Below are positions 1 through 14,400 of a stretch of 64,000 bases of DNA, in pieces. A program made the position numbers and the translations under genes. The DNA lies in NCBI GenBank assembly GCA_030522415.1, contig CM060125.1:3530401-3594400 (forward strand), in the 5' to 3' direction. This stretch comes from Channallabes apus (Eukaryota > Chordata > Actinopteri > Siluriformes > Clariidae). The stretch's first letter is position 1. Every line of letters begins with the position of its first letter. The notes beneath the pieces are model-generated. The model saw only the letters and a list, made by a program, of their open reading frames with translations. It was not told the origin of the DNA and did not search any database.

Positions 1-834
1 GATAGAGGGTTGAAGTGTATTCTGTCACACTGTTCATTTTTATTATTTTTATTTATTTATGTATTAATTAATGTGTAGTTGTTTTTTTCTGTATTACATC
101 TAACCAGCACAAAAGTTAAGTACTGGGTTGAAAACACGGGGTTATTATGGATCAATATAGACAACATTAACACATTTTTTCCCCTTTAATGTGTTTAAAC
201 GTCTTTGGTTGTTACTGCTGATCTGAATATTGCATGGTGCATCAGCTAGGATGTTTTTGGTACATTTAAGAGAAAATTCCAGTTGGAGTGAAGTTAGTTT
301 TAGTGCAGTATGGCTCCTGCTGTGAGAATGGGAAGGCATGATTGCTTGGAATTGTAAAAGGTACAAAAATGGGAACAGAATTTATAAGCAAGGTGCTGCG
401 AGTACGGAACATGTTGAAGTAAGCTGAAAGTTCTGGCGCTTTGAATGTAAAGCTTTAAAAATCACTACTCGTGACCTGGTCAGTGACCGAACTGGAAATG
501 TCTGGGGCTTCTGTTATTTCCTCTTTCTTTTAGATAGTTCTGCTATTTGTTTACAATCATCTCCTTTTATGATTTGTTGCTACCAGAGGAATTTTAGGTG
601 AAAAGTTCTGTTGTTCTGGTTCATGGACATAAAGTTAGACTGACTTTTTAATACGTTTTGATTGACCACCTGCATGCTTCACCGAGTGAACACCTCTCTT
701 ACCCAGCGTTACACTGACAGTGATGCAACAAGTGTCAGGTGTTACCATTTGTTAGAAGATTAAAGAACCTAACAGAAACCCACACATCCATACTCGCAGA
801 CTGGCCTCATGAGGAATTGTCTGCTCTTTTGCAG
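1..834. other. nnt intron (left part), nothing else recognised
   Basis: This AT-rich stretch lies upstream of the first recognisable nnt exon and ends in a pyrimidine-rich tract and CAG acceptor at 832-834. I found no coding exon, RNA gene or named repeat in it. It is taken as intron because the downstream exon begins inside a codon and the protein must continue to the left of the window. Confidence 0.6.
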
Positions 835-916
835 GTTATGGTCTGTGTGCAGCTAAGGCTCAGTATCCCATTGCTGACCTTGTTAAGTGTCTGACTGAGC
901 AGGGCAAGACAGTCAG
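835..916 (+). CDS. nnt: nnt coding exon, start of domain III (NADP-binding)
   Basis: This exon reads [17 protein letters not shown] and on to QGKTV, the conserved start of the NADP(H)-binding domain III of proton-translocating nicotinamide nucleotide transhydrogenase. The enzyme sits in the mitochondrial inner membrane and couples proton re-entry to hydride transfer from NADH to NADP+, supplying NADPH for glutathione and thioredoxin reduction. The GYGLCAAKA segment is the family's nucleotide-binding loop. The acceptor is CAG at 832-834 and the donor GT at 917-918. The first two bases finish a glycine codon and the last two start an arginine codon completed by the next exon, so the phase agrees with the exon at 3275. 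About 930 residues upstream, with domain I and the membrane domain, lie left of the window. Recognition is by sequence memory, but the match is unambiguous. Confidence 0.95.
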
Positions 917-1068
917 GTATGTACACACACACACACACACTACAGCATTAATACTTTACTTTCATAAGGCTTGGACATGTTAATATTAAATGCATGCAGT
1001 CATTCTTGTCTGCGGTTGAAAAAAAAAAAGGTCTTTTATCTTTCCCTTGTCTATCAGATTAGCTATTG

Positions 1069-1137
1069 TTAAGCCGTTATTTGTCACATATACATTACTG
1101 CACAGTGGAATTCTTTCTTCGCATATCCCAGCGTAAC
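1069..1137 (-). repeat. Fragment of SINE family C (3' part)
   Basis: The segment from TTAAGCC to GCGTAAC closely matches 55930-56000 (shared TTTGTCACATATAC, GCACAGTG, TTCTTTC and CATATCCCAGCGTAAC). At 55.9 kb this sequence forms the tail side of a tRNA-headed repeat. Here the tRNA-like head is absent, so this is a truncated old copy inside the nnt intron. Confidence 0.7.
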
Positions 1138-1997
1138 ATCTTTCACTTTCTCAGGTGTTTTGTGAATGAAAATCAGAATCTAAAACTGGAAATTGTGGTT
1201 AATGAAACTTCAACCTGTGACGATGTCAACCTGAATTACCAGCAACTGAATGACTGGGAAAATATAGTAAACAGGAACTCGATAAAATACACAAAATGCT
1301 GGCACTGAAGAAATGTTGCGTAGTGTAAATCTGTGTCTCTTCTGCCCTCTGCAAGGCTGGTTAATTTGTGTGCGTTTATTTTCCCCTCTTCCCTCCGTCC
1401 CGTTAGATAGAGGTTATCTTCACTGTTCTTGCCACACTCTTAACATGCAGAGAGGGTAATTAGTGACTCATGAGAACTTTAAAAGGGACTCGCAGCACAC
1501 TACACACTCACACGCTCTTGCTAATCAGTTCCAGGATGTTGGTGTTTCTTGCCAACCTGTTCTGCTCAGACAGGGGAGGTGAAGAGTTGGTCAGACATTG
1601 GTGTTCAGAATCAGTCAGGATCGTTTTGCTGTTCTGGAAGTCGCGTCATACTGAAGAGTTCTAGGTTTGAATTGCGTTTTTTGTGGCCCTCGGATTGCGG
1701 CGAAGTTGTTTCTCCCCTACCACATGGTTAAATGACTAGGTTGAACCCGTTCCACTTATGTCAGCCGATTCCTTCCCACCCCCCTCCACCTGGTCGGGCA
1801 CAGACGTTTCACTCGGGCATGGAGGAGTGGAGTGGAGGAGAGCAAGTCAGGCCGGAAGCTTGTGTAATTTCGCTGCGCTCGTTTGATCTGGGAGCCCAAC
1901 AGCTGCTTCTTATTAGTGCATTTGCAGTTGATTAGACGGGGAGATGGGTGGCCGAAGAGTGGACAGATTAGGTTGGTGTTCCCGTACCCGTCAGCGT

Positions 1998-2023
1998 CCC
2001 CCCCCCCCCCCCCCCCCCCCCCC
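1998..2023. repeat. Poly(C) run, 26 bp
   Basis: An uninterrupted run of 26 C on the + strand inside the nnt intron. Its length is likely polymorphic and prone to sequencing error. Confidence 0.9.
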
Positions 2024-3242
2024 ACACAGTCCCTTACTTCCCCACCTCCTTGCTCTTTTTAGGATAATTGGCTCGAGGTGTCGTCCTGTTAAGAAGACCG
2101 CAGGCGGAACAGCGACCTGCTTGTGTTTTCTGTTCTTGCCTCCACACCACATCACAGGGTTTCTTATCGCAAGACTTCACCAAGCCATAAGCCGTCATGC
2201 CAACAATGAAGCTGAAAGCTTTTCGTTGTTTTCAAAAAGGACAGGTGCGTGCGTGCGTGTGTTTTGCGTGCTTGGAGTAATCGTGAACACGGAGCCAGGC
2301 CTGGATGCTGCACCGTCCACACCCTCCCTTATCCTCCTCCAGCTGCAGCTTACCACGGATGCTGATTGACAAATCCCACGTCTGAGACTCTCTTTCTTTT
2401 TTTTGATGTTTGTCCTCTCACGCAGCCGATCGGTCTCTTCTTCTTCTTAAATGCCGACTTGGTTTACTCAAAGCCGGCAGATGACAATGTGATGATACTT
2501 TGGTGCAGGAGGGCCTTTCAGCTTTCTGTTGAGAATTAAAAAGAAAAAGACAAACTTTTTTTTTTTTTTTCTTCCAATTTTAGTCGCACACCATTACGTG
2601 CTGATTCACCAAGAGGAGGCAAATTTTTTAAATAAACAAAATTTGTGTGATATTTGTGATTAAAACGTATTTCAGTAATAAGAGAGACCGTTACTCAGAA
2701 ATGGTAGTTTTCGATAGAATTTGAGTTTTCGCACAGAATGCAATCCTTTGTATGAATCTGTATATATACATATATATATGAGATGAGACAAACTCGGAGG
2801 ATGTGTTTTTGTCCGAGGCTGGTCTTCCTGTGTGATGCTGATCAGAGGTGACAGATGACCCACATTCTAATTAGTTAATGACTGTCATTTTCCCCCAACA
2901 AAGCCACTTTCCAGTAAGTGTTCTGACTGGAGATAAATGCGAGCACTGCGAGCCACTTCCTGTGTGCGCACCCTCGGTTTGTTTGCTGTCATCTGGGTTT
3001 TTTTTACAGCGAGGTCGGGTCATAAATTATCTCTGCAGCATTTAGGTACTAAACCTCTTCCTGTAGCCCTTTTCCCCCTCAGTGTGTGTCTTTACATACT
3101 GCGAGCGTTGGAATGATAAACCTAGTTACAACTTATTTCCTCTACACTCTTAACCTCTTTAAATGGTCTGACCCTGTGCTGTAGTACATCAGGCAGTCTG
3201 TATTTTCTTGTGGTTACCAGGTCTACATTTAGCTGTCCTTAG

Positions 3243-6433
<3,191 letters not shown>

Positions 6434-6620
6434 TAACTGAGCTCTGGAGCTGTGGGTGTCTGTGTGAGAAGAAAATCACTGCACCCTTTTTAAAGGGAAC
6501 AGGATGTACAAATTGACCATTATACCCCTTAGACAAAATAGAAATGAATTCTCATTTATAATAAATAAATAGATAAATTCCCACTCCTTACAACACTCCT
6601 TTTTCCCGTTTGTCAAGATT
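6434..6620 (+). other. nnt: nnt 3' UTR (proximal part)
   Basis: Non-coding sequence follows the nnt stop. AATAAA occurs at 6560-6565 and could be the polyadenylation signal. A later AATAAA at 7677-7682 is an alternative, so the true 3' end is not fixed by sequence alone. Confidence 0.5.
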
Positions 6621-8874
6621 TATTAATTTTTGTATTATTTTTTTTTCTTCAGTATTTGCTGTGTATTCAGCCTAAGTCAATTATCTTAGAAACTAAAAAG
6701 CATTTCAAGCAATTTATGAGTAGGAGCTGGGCGCACAACATGACAGGGACCTTTTTAATTAAACAAGCACACATATATCAATAATTTTAAGCCATTTTTT
6801 TTTTCTTCGAGGGAACCATATACAAGAAAAGGTTATAAAATGATTAGCCTGTAAAAATGTAAAGCATGGGATTTTTAATAATTTTTTTTTTTTGCAAAAA
6901 AAATTTCCGTATCTTATTAAGGAGGCATGGATCTGAAGGATCGTTACCAGAAAAGTATAAATCATGCAGGAGATGAAGTTCGTCAATTGGTACAATTCGA
7001 TAAATCAGCCAGATTGACATTCAGGTCTAATCTCATGCTGGCTCATTTGCCCCGTCTTGTTCCCATTCCATGTACAAAGTCAGTTCATGGTGCTTTTGCT
7101 TGCCATTTTTGACCGCTGTTAACTTAAAATTTAGTTTTTTAAATGCACGAGGGCGAACACAACAAACCCTACCTCTCGACAGTATTAAACCCGACCAAAA
7201 CAATACCCTATGACGAAGACACTTTCTCCAAGCACATTTCTGCATTAATATTTTACTTCATCTGCAGCAGCATTAAACATATCCAGCTTGTTCCTTGGAT
7301 TTAGGCAGGAGATCTGCTTAATACAGTTTCAGGTAATAATTAGTTATACAATACAGTTAGTTAAGCGCTTTTTTTTTTTTTCCCCTTTCCAATCCAGCAG
7401 CTGAGTTGAAAGACAAGAAAAACAGCAATAAAGCAATCACAACACAGGAAGTAAATAGGATGTAAAAACCCAGGTGGTTTCTGTTTAATGATATGCAGAT
7501 AATTCTCACTTCACTTTTTACTGTTTATGTAGAAAGAAATTATGAATATTTTTTGTGCAAAACTACGTGAAGGTGAAGAGAAACATTTCGTTATGTCAGC
7601 AGATTTAACATGTTAATGATGTACTGTGAAGTGTTTCTCTCTTTCTGTCTGCAATTCATCATAGAACATCACTCTTAATAAACATCTAGAAAAAAAAAAA
7701 CTGAGTCAGGTCATTACTGAAGCATGCATGTTTTTACCTTGAAGTCGGTACAAAGGTTTTAATGTTAGTAAGCAAGCTCGCCATGTGGAATGAAATCGTT
7801 TGTATCACCGCTCTTTATCTTTCACACGTGAGCTGATAAGAGGTATCTGCACAAGTGGCAGTGATTGCCCATTGTCACTTTCAAGGTGACCTTGTGCAGG
7901 ATTGTGCCGTTATTTTCCAACCCCTATGACGTTTGAAGGAATCGCATGAGTTTATCATGAGGGTTCCTTTACCTTGGCAACAAGTGACACTCAGACATGA
8001 TATCGATCTACACCCGTTTTCCAGACTTTTAAAGGAACAGCTTGGCGAGGGTTAGGGTTAGTTTCAGAGGCAAGTTTGAGAGAGATTTAAAAAAATGAAC
8101 TTGAGCAGTATTGCAGTTTTTCATAAGTGTGTGAAGGTGGAAATCTTCGTCAGGATTGCATGAGTTTGCCATGAGGGCTCCTTCACTTCAGCAACAAGTG
8201 GCACTCAGACACGATGGTATCTCTTGCTGCACCTTTCTCCTGGGGATTGTTACAAGTGCTCTGGGTAGCTACAATCAGGCTTGTTTCTAATCATTGATCG
8301 AGTTTGGGCAGATTTGATCTCATCTCTTCATATTCAAAAGCCTAAAGATGATGTCGGCTTTTATTTAAAGTGACCTCCTCCCGCCATCGTCTCACGGGTG
8401 CTAGCAGTTGTTTGTAGTTGGGTTCACTGTTGAACATCGTGGATTGAAATAGTCATGGTTTTTCAGATCTGAAATCTTGTCTGAACTGCACCATAAACAA
8501 GAGTAACAGATTAACATGTAAAGCCGTCTCATTTCTGTTTTGATAAAACGGTCAACACGGGTTGTTCCAGTTCCACGGTTAGACGTGGGCAACTTGCCAC
8601 CATTATACACCGCCATTCTCTTTTCCTGCATAGAACAACAACAGGATAAATATTTACAATGTAAGAGATTTTTCAAGACTTTTTGGAATCATTTGTGCAA
8701 AAACATTTATAATACTTTATTACTTTAATTTTCACCCAAAACCTGGTGGGCGGGCACGAGGGAGAACACAACAGACCCCTCCCTCTTTTACTTGTAAAAC
8801 CAACAAATATGACTGGAACAGTTATTTAGATAATTATCACAAATATGTCTAGTGAACATTTATCATACACGAGT
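6621..8874. other. nnt downstream flank, no gene recognised
   Basis: AT-rich DNA with T runs near 6890 and 7370. Two related segments at 7937-8000 and 8155-8225 are reported separately. Open frames here are short and resemble no family known to me. Confidence 0.6.
7935..8235 (+). repeat. Local direct duplication, two diverged copies
   Basis: The segment near 7944-8006 (GCATGAGTTT, ATGAGGG, TCCTT, GCAACAAGTG, CACTCAGACA) recurs at about 8159-8221 with roughly 85% identity by eye and a spacing of about 215 bp. No open frame runs through both. The origin is unknown; it could be a tandem duplication or two copies of an unnamed repeat. Confidence 0.6.
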
Positions 8875-10070
8875 GGTGTTCAAGTTAAACCAGGACTTAA
8901 CTAATGAAATTTCTCATGAATGAAGGAATACAACTGATATTTACAGAAGAATTCAAGCACAGTTGGTGATGAGACACCAACTGTAAACTGGATTGGCTGC
9001 AGTAAAACATGAATGGTGCAAACATTTTAAAGAAGTCTGTGAATGACTATCCTGGCCAAAATGTCTCGGAGCTGACTGCATTCAGCCATTGGAACGCCCT
9101 TGAAATCGACTTATAACCTGTCGCTAACTTGCGGAAAAGATGCACCAGTGTGTGGGAAATGTACACAAGCATTGCGCATCCCTTACAGGAAAAAAAGGCA
9201 ATGTATTGAAATACTGTACAATGCAATGCATTTCCATAAATAGGAAACTTGTGCTTATATTTATTAATATGTTGCAATATATGAGTGCACCATGTATGGA
9301 TGTATATTGCAATGAAGACAAAAACATAATATTTATATGAATATTTAAGGATTATACACATTTATGTATGTTTAAGAATTATACATACTTTTACCTTGTC
9401 GATGTGCTCTGATTAATGCCTATAAAGTCCATTTTGTTCAAACTACATTAACATACAAGCATATTATAAAAACAATTTTAAATAGAAAATGTATATAGAT
9501 ATATTCAATTAAATTCAATATATTATGAAGTATATTGTTGGAAATAAAATTACATGCATTAAGGTATACATTTGAATATATTTGAATATAGTTCTCAATA
9601 TATGAGAATATATATATATAGTTAAAAATATATTTTTCAATATACAGTGGAACCTTGGATTACGAGCATAATTCGTTCCGGAAGCAGGCTCGTAATTATT
9701 AGTTAGTATCAGTTAGTGTAGCAATGAGGAATATTAGCATCATTTCAATTTACCAGGAGACCAGAACACAATCATTTAATATATTGACATTTAATATACA
9801 GAGAAATATATTTTCCTTGCGTAAGTGATTACAGGTAGTCAGCTGGGAGTTACTGCCACAGCCCCTAAACAGTCTGGGCCATTAAAGGGTTCCTGGGAGG
9901 CCATGAAGCTTCAGACATGAAGCAGGCGATCATAGTTCTGGAATACAGAGAAAACTCTGAGAAGTGTATTAGTGTAACAGTTCATTATATAGAGGAAAAG
10001 GGGATTGTTTTTACTCTCATAACTTGTTGATCAAAAATCCTGTTCTGACTTGAACGCCCTTGATATAGCC
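8875..10070 (+). mobile_element. mariner-type transposon relic (copy 1), interrupted
   Basis: The left end, GTTCAAGTTAAACCAGGACTT, and the following TTTACAGAAGA..TTCAAGCACAG block resemble the segment starting at 37450. The right part at 9880-9935 (GGGCCATTAAA, GGGTTCCTGGGAGGCCA) also recurs at 37580-37620. Translation near 9957-9999 gives KCISVTVHYIEEKGD, similar to the C-terminal KCI..-GDYVEK motif of mariner transposases. The middle (9120-9870) is AT-rich and probably later inserted or diverged DNA. The reading frame is destroyed. Placement in mariner is inferred from these short resemblances. Confidence 0.45.
9647..9700. repeat. DNA-transposon end-like sequence
   Basis: TACAGTGGAACCTTGGATTA followed by ATTCGTTCCGGAAG is a sequence type often found at ends of fish DNA transposons, flanked here by TA. 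Only this one end is visible, so the superfamily is uncertain. Confidence 0.35.
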
Positions 10071-10500
10071 CCATCTCCACATGGCTGTATACACTCATAA
10101 TGAACTTATTTACAAAGAATGTGAAAAATGTGCCTGCAATTTCTGATGCTAATATACAAAATTACATAAAGACCTTGGACCTGCCTGCAGTTTCTTCTGC
10201 TGTGCCAAATGAGTGCTTGCTACATACAAGACAATGTACTGATAGTGTTTCTGCTAGAATAAGACTTGTGAAAATCATGGCACCAGAAAGCACAGTTGCT
10301 TTGTGCACGATGTGCTTTGTCCAGGAAGTTGGAGGCAGTATCAAAGCAGCCATTAACAATCTAGTAAGTTTCTATCATAGGGTCATTTTAATTCTATAAT
10401 CGGATTGATGAGAAGGTGGTTATTTGTCAGCAGTTCTGACCTCAGTGCAGCTGAAAATCAACAATAGATAATAGAAATAATAGAAAAGTATCAGAACACC
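10071..10500. other. Unassigned stretch with a 99-codon open frame
   Basis: An open frame at 10100-10399 (+) starts MNLFTKNVKNVPAISD and contains an LCTMCF motif. It resembles no family I know, has no splice or UTR context that I can defend and is flanked on both sides by transposon relics. It may be captured or transposon-derived sequence. Confidence 0.3.
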
Positions 10501-10740
10501 AAGAGAACTGGAGTCCGCCGTCCATGGGGCCCATCAGGCAAAGAGCGCGAGTCTGCAGACAAGGTCTCCAAACTTCCCAGATCCCAAACCTATCGAACCC
10601 TCAGGGGATTTACTAGACAAGTCTGATCCACAGAGGCCCTACCCCACAGCACCCAGTACTAATTATCCTGGTGTTACCACAGCATGCCCCTAGAGGTCTT
10701 GTGGAGTCATGTCCACAAATGTGGCCGTATTGTGCCAGCC
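10501..10740 (+). pseudogene. Tc1-like transposase relic (C-terminal part)
   Basis: CCGTCCATGGGGCCCATCAG, CAAGTCTGATCCACAGAGGCC and AGAGGTCTTGTGGAGTCATG are diverged versions of the 3' half of a widespread fish Tc1-like element. Frameshifts and stops are frequent and the terminal inverted repeats are not visible. It probably belongs to the same group as the relic at 57605-58183, which keeps its ends. Confidence 0.5.
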
Positions 10741-11063
10741 AGTCATAAACTCTAAAGAAGAGTGAGTGTTTAATGTGGTTCTGCGTGTTTTAAGTCCATC
10801 GCAGAAGTAGTACATTGCAAAAAAATGTGGTGTATTATTAACTAAATCATCAATTTTAGACCATTTAAAATTTGCAAGTTTACTTAAATAATCATACTTA
10901 TTCATCCAGTAATTATTAATTTGGTGTAAAACGATTCTGCGGTTTAAAACTAACAACAAAAGATTGATTGAATTGCATAATTTATTAAATTGCACACGAA
11001 ATATGTTTAGTTTCACAAACAAATTAAAAACTGCATTCTTTAACAAAAAAACAAAAAAAAGTT
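10741..11063. other. AT-rich intergenic stretch
   Basis: No recognisable gene. A 137-codon open frame on the - strand (10690-11103) runs through AT-rich DNA into the Tc1 relic and the SINE, so it is treated as chance. Confidence 0.6.
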
Positions 11064-11074
11064 TGTTATTATGG

Positions 11075-11455
11075 TGGCGGCGCGGTGGTGTAGTGGTTAG
11101 CACTGTCGCCTTGCACCTCCAGGGTCCAGGGTTCGATTCCCCGGCCAGGTTCGATTCCCGTCTCTGTGTGCATGGAGTTTGTGTGCATGTTCTCCCCGTG
11201 CTTGGTGGGTTTCCTCCGGGTACTCCGGTTTCCTCCCACAGTCCAAAGATATGCAGGTTAGGCTAATTGGCGTTCCTAAATTGCCCGTAGTGTGTGATTG
11301 GGTGTGTGAGTGTGTGTATGTGTGTGTGCCCTGCGATGGATTGGCACCCTGTCCAGGGTGTACCCCGCCTAGTGCCCGAAGTCTCCTGGGATAGGCTCCA
11401 GGTCCCCCGCGACCCTGAACACAGGATTAAGCGGTATAGAAAATGAATGAATGAA
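11075..11455 (+). mobile_element. tRNA-derived SINE, family A (copy 1)
   Basis: The element begins GGCGGCGCGGTGG. It has an A-box-like TAGTGGTTAGCA and a B-box GGTTCGATTCCC, then a body with TGCATGTTCTCCCCGTG, TTTCCTCCGGGTACTCCGG, CAGTCCAAAGATATGCAGG and CTGGGATAGGCTCCAGG, and ends in (GAAT)n. Flanks TGTTATTATGG (11064-11074) and TGTTATTCTGG (11456-11466) form a target-site duplication with one mismatch. The 14-base CCGGCCAGGTTCGA block at about 11142-11155 duplicates part of the head. The layout is that of a Pol III-transcribed SINE mobilised by a LINE; the partner LINE is not identified here. Confidence 0.9.
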
Positions 11456-11466
11456 TGTTATTCTGG

Positions 11467-14400
11467 TCTACAAGTTATTTGTCTGATGATTGACATTTTT
11501 GGAAAATGTGCATCTGTGTATACGTATGAAAGAGTTATTATCTTTGAATGTATAGCTGCTATAAGTGTTCCATGCTATTAAACTTCATTATAAATGAATA
11601 AATATATGATGAGCTGTGCATCACACCAATTTGTTGGAAAGGATTCGCGCCAGTGGCTAGTTTTCAAACTTGAAAAAAGAAGAGTGGCTTATGGGGTCTC
11701 ATTCCAAAAGTTTGTCATGGTGATTAGTGAGGATGTGACTTTTTTATTTCTGTCCTCAATGGAAAGATCATTTTTTAATTTTATGCTTGATAAAATGCCA
11801 TCATCACTAACTGTAATTGTAAAGTTGCAGCCCAGAATCTATTAAAAAGGGTTGAATATGGACATTCTCTTCTGCAGAGGGCACACCTGTTCCACCTGTG
11901 TGAAAGGTTTTAATGCAGAGCAATAATGAAAAAGCCTGTATAACTCCCCTTATAAACATGGAGAGCGATTGGGCCCAAACATTATCTGATCTCCAAACGT
12001 CCTGTTTCAGGCTAATGCTTGCCATATCCATGTTGCTCTTACAAACATACGGCCTCTTTACTCGAGAGATAAATTTCGACAGGCCTCTACATTGCTCTTA
12101 TCATGCCCTCCCTATTAAGCTTGACATTTAAGGAACATAAACATGTACAAGCGTCCTTTTAAGATATTTTTATTGACCAGCTGTCCCTGTCCCTGTGTTT
12201 CCCTGTGGATGTAATTGTTGAGTTAAAAGTGGGGGGGGGGGGGGGGGTATGTGGTGCTTAATGGTAGCAGATAGAGAGGCTTTTGTATGCCGAGCTGATG
12301 AATATGGTTTATGGAAAACAACACTAACCATTTAGCAGCACTTGTGGTGGAGTCTGGATTGTGTCTAAAATGAAAGCGGGTGATTCAAGAGATAATCAGG
12401 TGACAGATTACAGCTATTAGGTCCTGCACTGAATGATAGATAAGGGAGAAAAAAAACAACAACATTTGCGTGTGCATGCAGAAGTACGTAGCAGCAGCAC
12501 CTTCAGCATTTTTAGGCAGACTTGCCTGCGTAATTTATGTACAGTACATCTGGAGACATGCAGTGATATACAGTACACTAGATGACACGTCAGAGCTAAA
12601 AAAATCCCTGTTCAAATCTGTTTTCCAAGTCAAGCTGTAAAATATTTAGTGATGTCATGTGGAGCAAGTCTTTCAAAACTGTCTTTTAGCAAGTGTTTTA
12701 AAACTGTGGTTGATTCTTCCTTTATGCCATTAAAAAAAAACCTGAAAATAAAATTTGTCAGCAACATGCCTTAGTGCAAGCCTTGTGGTTATGGTTGTTC
12801 TTCCTAGTTTTCCTTTTTTTTTTAATTCCTTGGAAATATCAAATCCATAACAAGGTTAATAAAATGAGGCTTTGGGGAGAAGCGCTGCTGGTCGATGAGT
12901 CCTAGAGGGTGGTCCTGCTTTTTTTCTGTGCCAGGGTGTAAGGCAGCGTTTCTGCTGGCAAGTCCGTAACGTAAGCCTCATCAGCGTTGCCACAGTCTGC
13001 ATTTCCGAGCCAACTTATTATGTCACGTCTCATTGTGTTTGTTTCTCTTGAAGCCTCGACTGTGGAACCATGTTGGTGTGCCTTTAAACCAGGCTCTAAT
13101 TTGATTCAGACTGAAGACATGAAACCAGACCTTCACCTCCTTCATCCCATTTCATCATCCAACCATCCAATCCGTTGGCGTCCTGGCCAGAACACACTCC
13201 ATACCCATGAGCAGACTTCGCATTTGGGTTAAATGTCAAAAGCAATAAGCCTTCCTGAAACCTTCCTTCTCTCAGCACACAATCATGTTGACCTTTAAGT
13301 TCAGCCAGTGTGATCTTTTCTTGATGTGCGCCTCGACTGAGAAAGATCGTTAGAGGTAATCTTGGCGCGTGTTGCCGCAAAGGTGTCAGAGATGAGCCTG
13401 GAATAGCATCCAGGCTTCCATCCAGCAAGCAAGGCATCTCGCCGCCCAGTTGGATCCATCGCCCCTTTCAATATATCATGCACCGAATTCTTTTGGAACT
13501 CTACAGTAGTGGAGTAGTGATCAAGGCTCCCCAGGGTCAAGGGTTTTACACAGGCTACAGCCAACCGCACAGCTGTTTGATCCCATGCCAGGAAAAGTTA
13601 AACAATCTCATATGAAACACGTCTCTCGGACTAATGGATCTTCGGCTGAGAGTTGGCGCCACTCATGACTCAGAGCTGCGAACAAACGGGAATAACACCA
13701 ACCTTGTTTTTCATGTCTTCATTTCGCTCCTTCAGCATAATTCGCACTTTATCAGATTACATTATTAATCAAGCACGAGTCATAATTCAGCACCGTCATA
13801 ATCTGACAAACTGACTTGCCAAGTGATTAGGTCTCAGCAGCACCGCAGCACCTGATCCAATCATACTAGTGTCATGGTGAGGTCGTTGCTGAGCTGAGAA
13901 TGAAGTACCACCCAAATCTTATTACTGTAGTTCAGTGGTGGTTCCATGGAATAGAAAGGGTCTTACGCATTGTGCTGTGTAACAGATGGGCGACAGCCAG
14001 TAATAGTATGATTACAAAGCGAACCTCACAAACCAAACTTGGAGTTGCCAAGTATTTATGAAACTAGCTGTAATATTAGAGAAAATATTTGCCTACACTA
14101 CCGTTCCGTCTCTCTGCATACTGTAAACCAAGAAAAAGCTCTGAAAGATCCCAGTGATTAAGTGCAAAAATGTTAACAGGCAATACCCGACCACAGGCTT
14201 GTTTGTAATGAGGAAAATCTACTGTTTTGAAACTTGGCTTGGAAAGCAGCTGGGAAGTGTTTTTTTTGCGCCGTCACTCGGTGCTGTGGCCTGCCTCCCT
14301 CATCACACTCCTTATCTCATTCCGTGACATGGCAGCCACTTTGGCCTGTCAAAAGAGGTGCCTCTTATCTGCACATTTCCGTGAGAATCCAACCCCCGCC

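Noticed and set aside
1470..1935. Overlapping open frames as an extra nnt exon
   Set aside because: nnt exons 835-916 and 3275-3393 join in matching phase, so no exon is missing between them.
1944..2369. 141-codon open frame in the nnt intron
   Set aside because: It passes through the 26-C run as polyproline, has no known domain and lies inside a spliced intron.
11100..11160. tRNA gene (A and B boxes at SINE heads)
   Set aside because: The tRNA-like heads of SINEs do not complete a cloverleaf with an acceptor stem, and the same sequence recurs as interspersed repeats.
11179..11394. Open frame MCACSPRAWWVSSGYSGFLP and near-identical frames at 16711, 18775, 22498 and 23856
   Set aside because: They are translations of the SINE family A body in different copies, not a protein family.
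13096..13437. 113-codon - strand frame as a possible gene
   Set aside because: No family resemblance or exon signals; treated as chance in less AT-rich DNA.
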